Counted from the first letter of the stretch, positions 1 through 5,371 are shown. The stretch is 8,102 bases of DNA from an uncultured Lachnospiraceae bacterium (GCA_900550235.1 URRQ01000066.1:1-8102); one strand, 5' to 3'. Program-made: numbers and translations. The notes: a model not told the origin generated them from the letters alone.

Positions 1-43
1 TACGATAATACTTTTTCAAATCTGATGTTTTAACCAATTCCAT
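1..43 (-). CDS. ABC transporter ATP-binding protein, N-terminal 14 codons only (runs off left edge)
   Basis: The minus strand from 43 reads MELVKTSDLKKYYR and then leaves the window. These residues are identical to the start of the complete ATPase at 3277-3939, and bases 1-55 are an exact copy of 3897-3951, so this is the beginning of a paralogous MacB/LolD-type ABC ATPase. The start is set by a ribosome binding site (GAGGTGAG) 5 bases upstream and by its own promoter at 68-99. No Walker motifs lie inside the window, so the ATPase call rests on identity with the paralogue. It is presumably followed, off the left edge, by another permease and perhaps more peptides. Confidence 0.8.
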   Translation of the reverse strand, partial: MELVKTSDLKKYYR

Positions 44-55
44 GTTTCTCACCTC
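1..55. repeat. 55-bp exact direct repeat, copy 1 (ATPase start plus RBS)
   Basis: Identical to 3897-3951 and in the same orientation. It covers the first 14 codons and the ribosome binding site of two paralogous ABC ATPase genes. Similarity continues more loosely into the promoter (68-99 against 3967-3998). It reflects duplication of the transporter module or later gene conversion. Confidence 0.9.
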
Positions 56-67
56 ATGTTTTATTTT

Positions 68-99
68 AATATAATCTACAATCCTTACTGAATTATTAC
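68..99 (-). promoter_or_regulatory. Promoter with OmpR-type direct-repeat operator, upstream of left-edge ATPase
   Basis: On the minus strand GTAATAAT (99-92) and GTAAGGAT (88-81) form a direct repeat with an 11-base period. After 7 bases comes a -10 box, TATATT (73-68). There is no good -35 hexamer; the second half-site lies where -35 would be, as at promoters activated by OmpR/PhoB-family regulators. The same arrangement with identical spacing occurs at 3967-3998 and 5340-5371. That the response regulator at 5519-6193 binds here is inference. Confidence 0.72.
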
Positions 100-124
100 A
101 GGCATAAAATAAATCTAATCCTAA

Positions 125-162
125 AATTAGAAAATGGTTCTTGCATTAAAAACAAGAACCAC
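125..162 (-). terminator. Rho-independent terminator after peptide A (end of ABC/peptide operon)
   Basis: On the minus strand TGGTTCTTG (161-153) pairs perfectly with CAAGAACCA (143-135) around a 9-base T-rich loop, followed by TTTTCTAATTTT. It lies about 20 bases downstream of the last peptide gene and closes the operon before the next promoter at 68-99. Confidence 0.85.
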
Positions 163-182
163 TTTCTGTAATTTGTCAATTT

Positions 183-320
183 TTACCAGATTGTTGTCAT
201 ATCGGCATCACAGTTATTGACACCTTCATGTTTGCAATCGTGATAACAATCACTTGGATCACAATACTGAACTTCGACATCAAATGCAACTTCCTGGATT
301 TTTTTCTCCATTTTTTCCAT
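183..320 (-). CDS. Cys-rich small peptide A (45 aa), five-member local family
   Basis: Not a family I recognise by name. The start is ATG at 320, with GGAGG 9 bases upstream; the stop TAA is at 185-183. The protein begins MEKMEKKIQEVAFDVEVQYC and continues DPSDCYHDC, a variable stretch, VNNCDADMTTIW. Cysteines are at 20, 25, 29 and 37. The first half is charged and probably helical, like a leader; the second is Cys/Asp/His-rich and ends in Trp. There is no signal peptide or membrane segment. It is the last gene of the ATPase-permease operon, 17 bases after peptide B, its closest relative (shared YHDC, EGVNNCDA and terminal IW). It could be a RiPP-type bacteriocin or signal precursor, a metal-binding peptide, or a partner of the transporter. 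That it is a real gene is well supported by five conserved copies with ribosome binding sites; its function is unknown. Confidence 0.87.
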   Translation of the reverse strand: MEKMEKKIQEVAFDVEVQYCDPSDCYHDCKHEGVNNCDADMTTIW

Positions 321-337
321 ATAGTGTTCCTCCAGTC

Positions 338-475
338 TTACCAAATTTCTGTAAAATGTGCATCACAATTGTTAACGCCTTCACCGTAGCAGTCATGATA
401 GCAATCACTCGGATCGCAATACTGGGTTTCTACGTCGAATCCTAATTCCTGAATTTTCTTTTCTAATTCTTTCAT
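338..475 (-). CDS. Cys-rich small peptide B (45 aa), five-member local family
   Basis: Starts at ATG 475 with GGAGG overlapping the end region of peptide C; stop TAA at 340-338. It begins MKELEKKIQELGFDVETQYC, then DPSDCYHDCYGEGVNNCDAH and FTEIW. Cysteines are at 20, 25, 29 and 37. Compared with peptide A, differences include codon-level changes that leave the conserved residues intact, which indicates selection at the protein level. The gene sits 14 bases after peptide C and 17 before peptide A, so the three are translated from one mRNA. No secretion signal is visible; if exported, it would have to use a dedicated transporter, possibly after leader removal. Function not recognised. Confidence 0.88.
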   Translation of the reverse strand: MKELEKKIQELGFDVETQYCDPSDCYHDCYGEGVNNCDAHFTEIW

Positions 476-489
476 GGTTACGTTCCTCC

Positions 490-624
490 TTATAACATTG
501 AAGTAAAATGTGTGTTACAGTGTCCAGGTGCTGTTAAACAATCATGAGCACAATCATCTGGATCACAATACTGAACCTCTACATCAAAAGGCTCTTCCTG
601 CATTCTCTTTTCAAGTTCTAACAT
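490..624 (-). CDS. Cys-rich small peptide C (44 aa), five-member local family
   Basis: Starts at ATG 624 behind a strong AAAGGAGG site 8 bases upstream; stop TAA at 492-490 is followed at once by the GGAGG of peptide B. The sequence begins MLELEKRMQEEPFDVEVQYC, then DPDDCAHDC, a six-residue variable stretch ending in H, and CNTHFTSML. Cysteines are at 20, 25, 29 and 36. Its C-terminal half (HCNTH) matches peptides D and E of the phospholipase operon rather than its neighbours A and B, so the family has two core subtypes and C bridges the two clusters. It lies 65 bases downstream of the permease, in the same operon. Function unknown. Confidence 0.88.
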   Translation of the reverse strand: MLELEKRMQEEPFDVEVQYCDPDDCAHDCLTAPGHCNTHFTSML

Positions 625-660
625 ATTATCCGCCTCCTTTCACTTATATTTCTGGTTTAT

Positions 661-676
661 CAGCATTTTTATGCTG
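661..676 (-). other. Small intercistronic hairpin between permease and peptide C
   Basis: CAGCAT-AAAA-ATGCTG forms a 6-bp perfect stem with a 4-base loop. No T-run follows, so it is not a canonical terminator. It could mark an mRNA processing or stabilising point that lets the peptides accumulate separately from the transporter; this is inference. Confidence 0.45.
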
Positions 677-689
677 TAAATCATCCTAT

Positions 690-2735
690 CTACAAATTTC
701 TGAGGCGTTCTGTAATACTTCCTTTTTCCCAAAAATAAATCCCTGCCTCAGAAGCAATAACAGCTATTATTAAGTACAACACTATGACAATAGCTGCTGG
801 AAGTAATGTAAATTGAAAAGTAAAAAGCCAAACAGAAGAACAAATCCCCCTAACTGCTGTCATGCCGATTAGTGTTGCAAGTATAAAGCCACCAACTGCA
901 GCATAGAAAACATATCCTATACTCTCCCTTATAATCAGTTCACGCAACTGTTTCTTTGTTGCACCTATGCTTCTAAATGTTGCTAATTCTCGGTTTCGCA
1001 CAATTAGATTTGTAAAAATAATATTCACAAGATTTACAATTCCAATCACACCTAAAATTCCTCCGATTAAAACACACAGTATTCTGACCAGTGCTTTATA
1101 ATTTTCGATTTCAGAGTGCCTTTGCTCTGTAGTTTCAAATCCAACATCTGAAAATTCTTGTGAAATCTGGTTCAACATTCTTCGTACAGCAGGCGCATCT
1201 TTCTCATCTGCGTCAAAAGAATAATTCACTAAATTGCCTTCTCCATACAATTCTTTAAATAAATCTTCTCCTAAATAAAACCAAGGTCCTAAAATAGTAT
1301 TATCACCAGTTAAACTATCTCCTGATATCTGTTCTGAATCCACTACCAAAATTTGTGATAGCACTTCTGCTTTCTTCAGTGGTTTTCCATTCTTATAAAT
1401 CGTCACTATTTCACCAATATCTGGTAAATTCTCTAATGCCTGACTACTATAACCACCCTTTGTATTTTTAGAAACAGCAGCCAAAATATAGTTCCCACTT
1501 TTTAGCTTTTCTTTAATGGTGGCAATATTGCTTTCCCCATCTAAAATTTCCATTTTATCAACAAAATTCTCAGAAATACCACACACATTACATAATGCTT
1601 TTTCATCCTTTGACAATGTTACCTGTCCATAATTTGTTATTGCTTCATTTGTAATTACGCCATCAACTTCTACATTGGGCATATATTCTTTTATTTCAAT
1701 TCCTTCATTGCCCCATTCAAAACTTATGTCAGAATTATCTACTGTATTTTTATATAATCTAGTACCATTTTGGACTATAGAATTTTTCTCTACTTGTTCC
1801 ATGACCTCCTCGTTCAATGCCGCCGAAGATCTAATATATCCAACACTCGGATTTAAAGTGTCTGTAGATGCAATCAAATAGTCCCTCCGCATTCGTGCAT
1901 TAATATATTTTTCTTCATCAAAACTATTCGAAATAATCCATAAAGAGTTAACAAAGATAATACTTAATATAAGTGAAGTAAACACTAAAGTCGTTCTTTT
2001 CCTATTCCTTTGCAAATTACTCTTTGCTATGTTTCTAATAGAACGAATATCTTTTTCAGCGGTTTTTTTCTTTATCTCTGTATATTTTGCTGTTTCAATT
2101 GCAGAATACTTAGCCGCTTTTTGAGAAGGTCTTCTCATGCTTAAGAATACTGTAATTAATACAAAAATAATTGTTAAAGCAAAAATAGCTGGATGCACTG
2201 ATTGTACAATGGTAAGTTCTTCCTCACTATATTCCCAGTTTTTAAGAATGACTGGTAGCAAAAGAACACCTAGCCCATATCCCAGAAGCAAGCCAATCGG
2301 AATACCGATAAGAGATAAAAAAAGCATCTGTCTTCGCATTAATCTCTTGATTTGTTTACCTGTCATTCCAATTGTTTTCATTATTCCAAATTGCTGAATA
2401 TCCTGCATAACACCTATATCAAAAATATTATAAATCAATAGGTAGCCACATAAAATAAATAACGCTGCAAAAAAGAATATCGAAAGAATCAATCCCGTAT
2501 TTCCATCTTCTGAATATAATACATAGTTCACTGCTATGTGAATATATTCTCTTCCATTAGAATCCTCAGTTTGTCCTCCAAGGCTTTTCACATATTCTTT
2601 AAGGTTTTGCTCGATATTTTTTGTGTTCTTCATGCAAACGCTAGCATAATATGTTCCGGACACTTCTTTATCATCATCATAAGTATTCTTTGTCACTTCA
2701 GGATTGTGTTCTAAAAATGTTTCTGATACAATTAA
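690..2735 (-). CDS. FtsX-type ABC transporter permease, C-terminal part (out of frame with its N-terminus)
   Basis: This frame carries most of a large two-FtsX-domain permease. Numbering from the GTG at 2696, hydrophobic segments lie near 68-92, 122-150, 167-187 and 235-256, then an extracytoplasmic domain of about 270 residues, then segments near 537-563, 592-615 and 628-650. FtsX-like cytoplasmic motifs are visible (FGIMKTIGMTGKQIKRLMRR, and RNRELATFRSIGATKKQLRE). The GTG at 2696 is not a convincing start: no ribosome binding site precedes it, and the frame stays open and protein-like upstream (LIVSETFLEHNPEV) up to 2735, where it joins the 2732-3280 reading frame by a -1 shift. Joined, the permease would be 863 residues, a normal length for this family. 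It would pair with the ATPase at 3277-3939 to move or resist a peptide or lipid-like substrate. Whether it is functional depends on the frameshift. Confidence 0.85.
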   Translation of the reverse strand, partial: LIVSETFLEHNPEVTKNTYDDDKEVSGTYYASVCMKNTKNIEQNLKEYVKSLGGQTEDSNGREYIHIAVNYVLYSEDGNTGLILSIFFFAALFILCGYLLIYNIFDIGVMQDIQQFGIMKTIGMTGKQIKRLMRRQMLFLSLIGIPIGLLLGYGLGVLLLPVILKNWEYSEEELTIVQSVHPAIFALTIIFVLITVFLSMRRPSQKAAKYSAIETAKYTEIKKKTAEKDIRSIRNIAKSNLQRNRKRTTLVFTSLILSIIFVNSLWIISNSFDEEKYINARMRRDYLIASTDTLNPSVGYIRSSAALNEEVMEQVEKNSIVQNGTRLYKNTVDNSDISFEWGNEGIEIKEYMPNVEVDGVITNEAITNYGQVTLSKDEKALCNVCGISENFVDKMEILDGESNIATIKEKLKSGNYILAAVSKNTKGGYSSQALENLPDIGEIVTIYKNGKPLKKAEVLSQILVVDSEQISGDSLTGDNTILGPWFYLGEDLFKELYGEGNLVNYSFDADEKDAPAVRRMLNQISQEFSDVGFETTEQRHSEIENYKALVRILCVLIGGILGVIGIVNLVNIIFTNLIVRNRELATFRSIGATKKQLRELIIRESIGYVFYAAVGGFILATLIGMTAVRGICSSVWLFTFQFTLLPAAIVIVLYLIIAVIASEAGIYFWEKGSITERLRNL

Positions 2736-2738
2736 AAA
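2732..2738 (-). other. Frameshift point in permease at a run of five T
   Basis: The minus strand reads GAT TTT TAA. One additional T in the five-base run (2738-2734) would give GAT TTT TTA ATT GTA, which continues the permease without interruption. Options are a true one-base deletion, a slippage-prone (phase-variable) tract, ribosomal -1 slippage of tRNA-Phe on U-UUU before the stop, or an error in a homopolymer. A run of five is short for phase variation. Confidence 0.85.
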
Positions 2739-3280
2739 TCAGCCTTAGGATTTCCTGTATACCAACCTGCCAATCGCATATCAAAATTATATTCTTGACC
2801 TCTTAATGTAAAAGACACCGGAACATAACTTCCTACTTCCTTTTTTATTCCCAGTTCTTCCAATGCTTGCTCAGATAAAAGCACTTCTTTCTCATCTTCT
2901 GGCATCTTCCCCTCTTTCAAAGAAAGATAATAAGCTTCCATACCACCTTTATCTAGATAGTCTATTTCAATAGGTCGCTTTGTTTCTCCTTCCAAAAATG
3001 CGATTGGAATCCTTCCTCCCACGCTTTCAAACAACTCCGAATTTTGAACTTCCTGAAACTGTTCTTTATTCAAGTATCGAAGTTCTGCATCTGCTTTTAA
3101 TCCCGAAAGTCTTAACTGTGTTTCCTGAATAGATTGCATACCGCCAAATCCAATTTCCAATACTGAGGTAAATAAAATGGTAGTTAACGTAATCGCCAAT
3201 ACAAGAAGAAGATTTCTCTTTCTATTCACCTTCAGATTACCCTGTACCATTTCTTTGATTATTTTCTTTTCATTACTCAT
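2732..3280 (-). CDS. FtsX-type ABC transporter permease, N-terminal part (182 aa, ends at frameshift)
   Basis: Starts at ATG 3280, overlapping the ATPase stop by 4 bases (ATGA), a typical translational coupling. The N-terminus is basic, followed by a transmembrane helix at about residues 23-45 (NLLLVLAITLTTILFTSVLE) and then an extracytoplasmic MacB-like core region. It ends abruptly at GNPKADF followed by TAA, in the middle of that domain, with no further membrane helices. The missing continuation is found immediately downstream in the -1 frame. Alone this fragment would not make a transporter. It is therefore the first fifth of the permease continued at 690-2735, not an independent gene. 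Confidence 0.86.
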   Translation of the reverse strand: MSNEKKIIKEMVQGNLKVNRKRNLLLVLAITLTTILFTSVLEIGFGGMQSIQETQLRLSGLKADAELRYLNKEQFQEVQNSELFESVGGRIPIAFLEGETKRPIEIDYLDKGGMEAYYLSLKEGKMPEDEKEVLLSEQALEELGIKKEVGSYVPVSFTLRGQEYNFDMRLAGWYTGNPKADF

Positions 3281-3939
3281 ACGATTTTACCATCTCTCAT
3301 TCTTATAATCCTTGATGCAGTTTCTGCGATTTCTCTACTATGGGTAATCATGATAATCGTCTGATTGTAACGTTCCCCTGACTCCCTGAGCAGCCTAAGA
3401 ACCTCTTCACTGGATTCACTATCCAGGTTTCCTGTCGGCTCATCTGCTAAGACAATATCTGGTTTCGTAATCATTGCCCTGGCAATGGCAACTCTCTGCT
3501 GCTGTCCGCCCGATAAGGTGTTCGGTAAATTTTTCAACTTATTTTTAATACCCAGAATTTCTACAATCTCTTCAAAATATGCTTCATCAATTTTACTGTT
3601 CCCTAAATAAAGTGGTAACAATATATTGCTTTTTACATTCAGTGTTTGAAGAAGATTATAATTCTGAAATACAAATCCGATATGTTTTCTTCGATACACC
3701 GTCAGTTCTTCCGATTTCATTTTTGTTATATCTTTTCCATGTATCAGAACCGTTCCCTCTGTCGGATTATCCAATCCGCCCAGCATATTCAGTAATGTTG
3801 TCTTACCGCAGCCTGACGGCCCAACAACAGCAATAAACTCACCTTCTTCAACAGAAAGATTGACCTGATCCAATGCCTTCACACAAATCTCTCCGGTACG
3901 ATAATACTTTTTCAAATCTGATGTTTTAACCAATTCCAT
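3277..3939 (-). CDS. ABC transporter ATP-binding protein, MacB/LolD-type (220 aa)
   Basis: Cytoplasmic ATPase that powers the FtsX-type permease encoded directly downstream (4-base overlap). All nucleotide-binding motifs are present: Walker A GPSGCGKT (40-47), Q-loop at Q92 in GFVFQNYNLL, signature LSGGQQQR (142-149), Walker B IVLADE (162-167) with the family-typical PTGNLD following, and H-loop H200 in MITHS. The 220-residue length is normal for MacB/LolD/BceA-like ATPases. The frame is open up to 4026, but that longer version would read through the promoter and the upstream terminator; ATG at 3939 has the site GGAGAGGTGAG just upstream and matches the paralogue at the left edge. The gene is first in an operon started by the direct-repeat promoter at 3967-3998. 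The substrate is unknown; candidates are an antimicrobial peptide or the small peptides of the same operon. Confidence 0.95.
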   Translation of the reverse strand: MELVKTSDLKKYYRTGEICVKALDQVNLSVEEGEFIAVVGPSGCGKTTLLNMLGGLDNPTEGTVLIHGKDITKMKSEELTVYRRKHIGFVFQNYNLLQTLNVKSNILLPLYLGNSKIDEAYFEEIVEILGIKNKLKNLPNTLSGGQQQRVAIARAMITKPDIVLADEPTGNLDSESSEEVLRLLRESGERYNQTIIMITHSREIAETASRIIRMRDGKIV

Positions 3940-3951
3940 GTTTCTCACCTC
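3897..3951. repeat. 55-bp exact direct repeat, copy 2 (ATPase start plus RBS)
   Basis: Identical to bases 1-55; covers codons 1-14 of the ATPase and its ribosome binding site. See copy 1. Confidence 0.9.
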
Positions 3952-3966
3952 TCCTTGTTTTAATTT

Positions 3967-3998
3967 ATCATACCCCCTAATTCTTACCGAATTATTAC
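3967..3998 (-). promoter_or_regulatory. Promoter with OmpR-type direct-repeat operator, upstream of ABC/peptide operon
   Basis: On the minus strand GTAATAAT (3998-3991) and GTAAGAAT (3987-3980), 11-base period, followed after 7 bases (a G-run) by -10 TATGAT (3972-3967). The ATPase ATG lies 27 bases further on. Sequence and spacing match the sites at 68-99 and 5340-5371. Confidence 0.77.
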
Positions 3999-4001
3999 CT
4001 A

Positions 4002-4053
4002 AACAAAAAAAATAAAAAGGGGACATTTAACTCATAATAGAGAAAATGTCCCC
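4002..4053 (-). terminator. Strong rho-independent terminator after peptide D
   Basis: On the minus strand GGGGACATTT (4053-4044) pairs over all 10 bases with AAATGTCCCC (4028-4019), with a 15-base loop, followed by TTTTTATTTTTTTTG. It ends the phospholipase-peptide operon immediately before the next promoter at 3967-3998, showing that the two operons are separate transcription units. Confidence 0.93.
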
Positions 4054-4095
4054 TTCATTTTACTGATAAAATTCAGAAACTACTTTAATTGGATT

Positions 4096-4230
4096 TTACC
4101 AATAAGGTGTAATATGTGTATTACAATGATCTGGTGCAATCAGACAGTCATGAGTGCAATCGTCAGGATCACAATACTGTACTTCTACATCAAAATTCTC
4201 ATTTTGCATTTTCTTTTCTAATTCTTTCAT
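4096..4230 (-). CDS. Cys-rich small peptide D (44 aa), five-member local family
   Basis: Starts at ATG 4230 with a weaker site (AAGGGGAAC) about 8 bases upstream; stop TAA at 4098-4096. It begins MKELEKKMQNENFDVEVQYC, then DPDDCTHDCLIAPDHCNTHI and TPYW. Cysteines are at 20, 25, 29 and 36. Residues 1-24 are identical to peptide E apart from none that I can see, while the C-terminal halves differ, so the last duplication kept the leader-like half and let the core diverge. It is the last gene of the phospholipase operon, 42 bases after peptide E and about 40 before the terminator. No signal peptide. Function unknown. Confidence 0.88.
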   Translation of the reverse strand: MKELEKKMQNENFDVEVQYCDPDDCTHDCLIAPDHCNTHITPYW

Positions 4231-4272
4231 CTCTTGTTCCCCTTCACATATATTCAGCCTTTCAAATTGATT

Positions 4273-4407
4273 CTACATCAAAGTTGAAATATGCGAATTG
4301 CAATGATTTTCCGAAACCATACAATCATATTTGCAATTATCAGGATCACAATACTGTACTTCTACATCAAAGTTTTCGTTCTGCATTTTCTTTTCCAGTT
4401 CTTTCAT
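4273..4407 (-). CDS. Cys-rich small peptide E (44 aa), five-member local family
   Basis: Starts at ATG 4407 behind GGAGG 8 bases upstream; stop TAG at 4275-4273. It begins MKELEKKMQNENFDVEVQYC, then DPDNCKYDCMVSENHCNSHI and STLM. Cysteines are at 20, 25, 29 and 36. It is the most divergent core: the Asp before the second Cys is Asn and the usual HDC is YDC, while all four cysteines and the HCNxH motif are kept. It follows the phospholipase-like gene by 64 bases and is followed by peptide D. The four invariant cysteines suggest disulfides, thioethers or metal binding; nothing in the sequence decides between these. Confidence 0.88.
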   Translation of the reverse strand: MKELEKKMQNENFDVEVQYCDPDNCKYDCMVSENHCNSHISTLM

Positions 4408-4433
4408 TGTCCCTTCCTCCTTTCTGATATTTT

Positions 4434-4466
4434 ATGATTTTAAAGTGTGACGTCACCACAAATCAT
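4434..4466 (-). other. Hairpin between phospholipase gene and peptide E, with perfect 10-bp palindrome
   Basis: ATGATTT (minus strand 4466-4460) can pair with AAATCAT (4440-4434), and inside lies the self-complementary GTGACGTCAC (4447-4456). No T-run follows, so it is not a clear terminator. It may partially block or stabilise the transcript between the enzyme gene and the peptide genes, or be an operator for an unknown dimeric regulator. Confidence 0.5.
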
Positions 4467-4471
4467 CTTAT

Positions 4472-5314
4472 TTAATAAATACCTACTTCTTTACCAAATT
4501 TGTAAATGTACTTACTTACTGTCTTTATTGCATTTTGGACTGACTGATTTCCGGCTGAGTCATAGGTATCTTTATTCTGTGCCATTCCAGCCAGTGCTTT
4601 AGCATCTTTTGCAGCGCTATAAAGCATATCTCCTACCGCTGTATTCTCAGCACTACTATAAACATCTACGCCAAAGCTGTTCCCTGCTATGGTATATTCG
4701 GTACGATGTTTGTCCACATATTTTTCAAAATCTGAATGATTACTGTTTACTGCTGTCAGGTTAGACGCATGATGTGGCTCATTCAAATCTGATACATAAT
4801 GTGTTCCTTTTCCTATGTACTCCATTGCCTTATCTGTATATCCATCTTTATATGCTGCAACTGCACTTTGATAATAGGTTTCTGCTCTGATTCGTGCAGT
4901 AGGATTTTTCTGTCCCATCCAGTTTTTTCCGGTATCCGGATCATAGAAATGTCCTGCAAACGTTCCGTAATCGGTTTCATTTCCTAATACATCTGGCCAG
5001 TCTGTATATTCACATATCATAGCAGCTTTTGTATTTAAGACGCTAGAACCTTTATCATTATTTAAAATCTTCAAGGCATTCGATACGATATACTGATGTG
5101 TATGATCTACCCCGCCACTGCTAAACCGCTCATCAGGATTTTCCACATGCTCAATCGGTGCACCTGGTCCGTAAATTTCATCTGAACCATTGGAAATATC
5201 CAGCACCTGCTGCGGTAAGCCCTGAGGTTCTGCCGCCGATACCGACCATGCCGGTGCTGCGGAAACGCCTACCAAAACCATTGCCAAAAGTACCCCTAGT
5301 TTTTTACACCTCAT
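4472..5314 (-). CDS. Secreted zinc-dependent phospholipase C-like protein (280 aa)
   Basis: Resembles the catalytic domain of bacterial zinc phospholipases C (Clostridium alpha-toxin and Bacillus cereus PLC), which hydrolyse phospholipid head groups outside the cell. Residues 1-28 form a signal peptide (basic start, hydrophobic core, likely cleavage near VSA-A). Candidate zinc ligands appear in family order: H71 or H73 in DHTHQYI, D108 in TDWPD, H122 in GHFYDPDTG, H172 and D176 in HYVSDLNEPHH, H181/H182, and H193 with E197 in NHSDFEKYV. The Trp that forms the mature N-terminus in classical members is not seen near SSGGVDHTH, so either processing differs or this is a divergent subfamily. There is no C-terminal C2-like membrane-binding domain as in alpha-toxin. 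Start at ATG 5314 with AGGAGGT 7 bases upstream. First gene of an operon with peptides E and D. Activity and substrate are inferred. Confidence 0.88.
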   Translation of the reverse strand: MRCKKLGVLLAMVLVGVSAAPAWSVSAAEPQGLPQQVLDISNGSDEIYGPGAPIEHVENPDERFSSGGVDHTHQYIVSNALKILNNDKGSSVLNTKAAMICEYTDWPDVLGNETDYGTFAGHFYDPDTGKNWMGQKNPTARIRAETYYQSAVAAYKDGYTDKAMEYIGKGTHYVSDLNEPHHASNLTAVNSNHSDFEKYVDKHRTEYTIAGNSFGVDVYSSAENTAVGDMLYSAAKDAKALAGMAQNKDTYDSAGNQSVQNAIKTVSKYIYKFGKEVGIY

Positions 5315-5339
5315 ATCTAGTACCTCCTTTTTTCTTATC

Positions 5340-5371
5340 AGTATATCCGCCGATTCTTACCAAATTATTAC
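5340..5371 (-). promoter_or_regulatory. Promoter with OmpR-type direct-repeat operator, upstream of phospholipase operon
   Basis: On the minus strand GTAATAAT (5371-5364) and GTAAGAAT (5360-5353), 11-base period, followed after 7 bases by -10 TATACT (5345-5340). The third copy of this arrangement in the window, and located in the divergent region next to the response regulator gene. Confidence 0.77.

Noticed and set aside
183..624. CRISPR array or non-coding tandem repeat
   Set aside because: The repeated segments are coding, differ mostly at synonymous and core positions, and lack uniform repeat-spacer structure.
254..773. Plus-strand ORFs (254-445, 510-773; likewise 4116-4427) with a repeated DHNT..LHQ motif
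   Set aside because: They are exact antisense images of the Cys-rich peptide genes; the apparent repeat is the reverse complement of the conserved QYCDP region, and they lack ribosome binding sites.
2690..2696. GTG at 2696 as the start of an independent permease
   Set aside because: No ribosome binding site, and the coding-like sequence continues upstream in the same frame to the frameshift at 2735.
3940..4026. 29-residue N-terminal extension of the ATPase
   Set aside because: It would translate the upstream operon's terminator and the promoter at 3967-3998; ATG 3939 has the ribosome binding site and matches the paralogue at the left edge.
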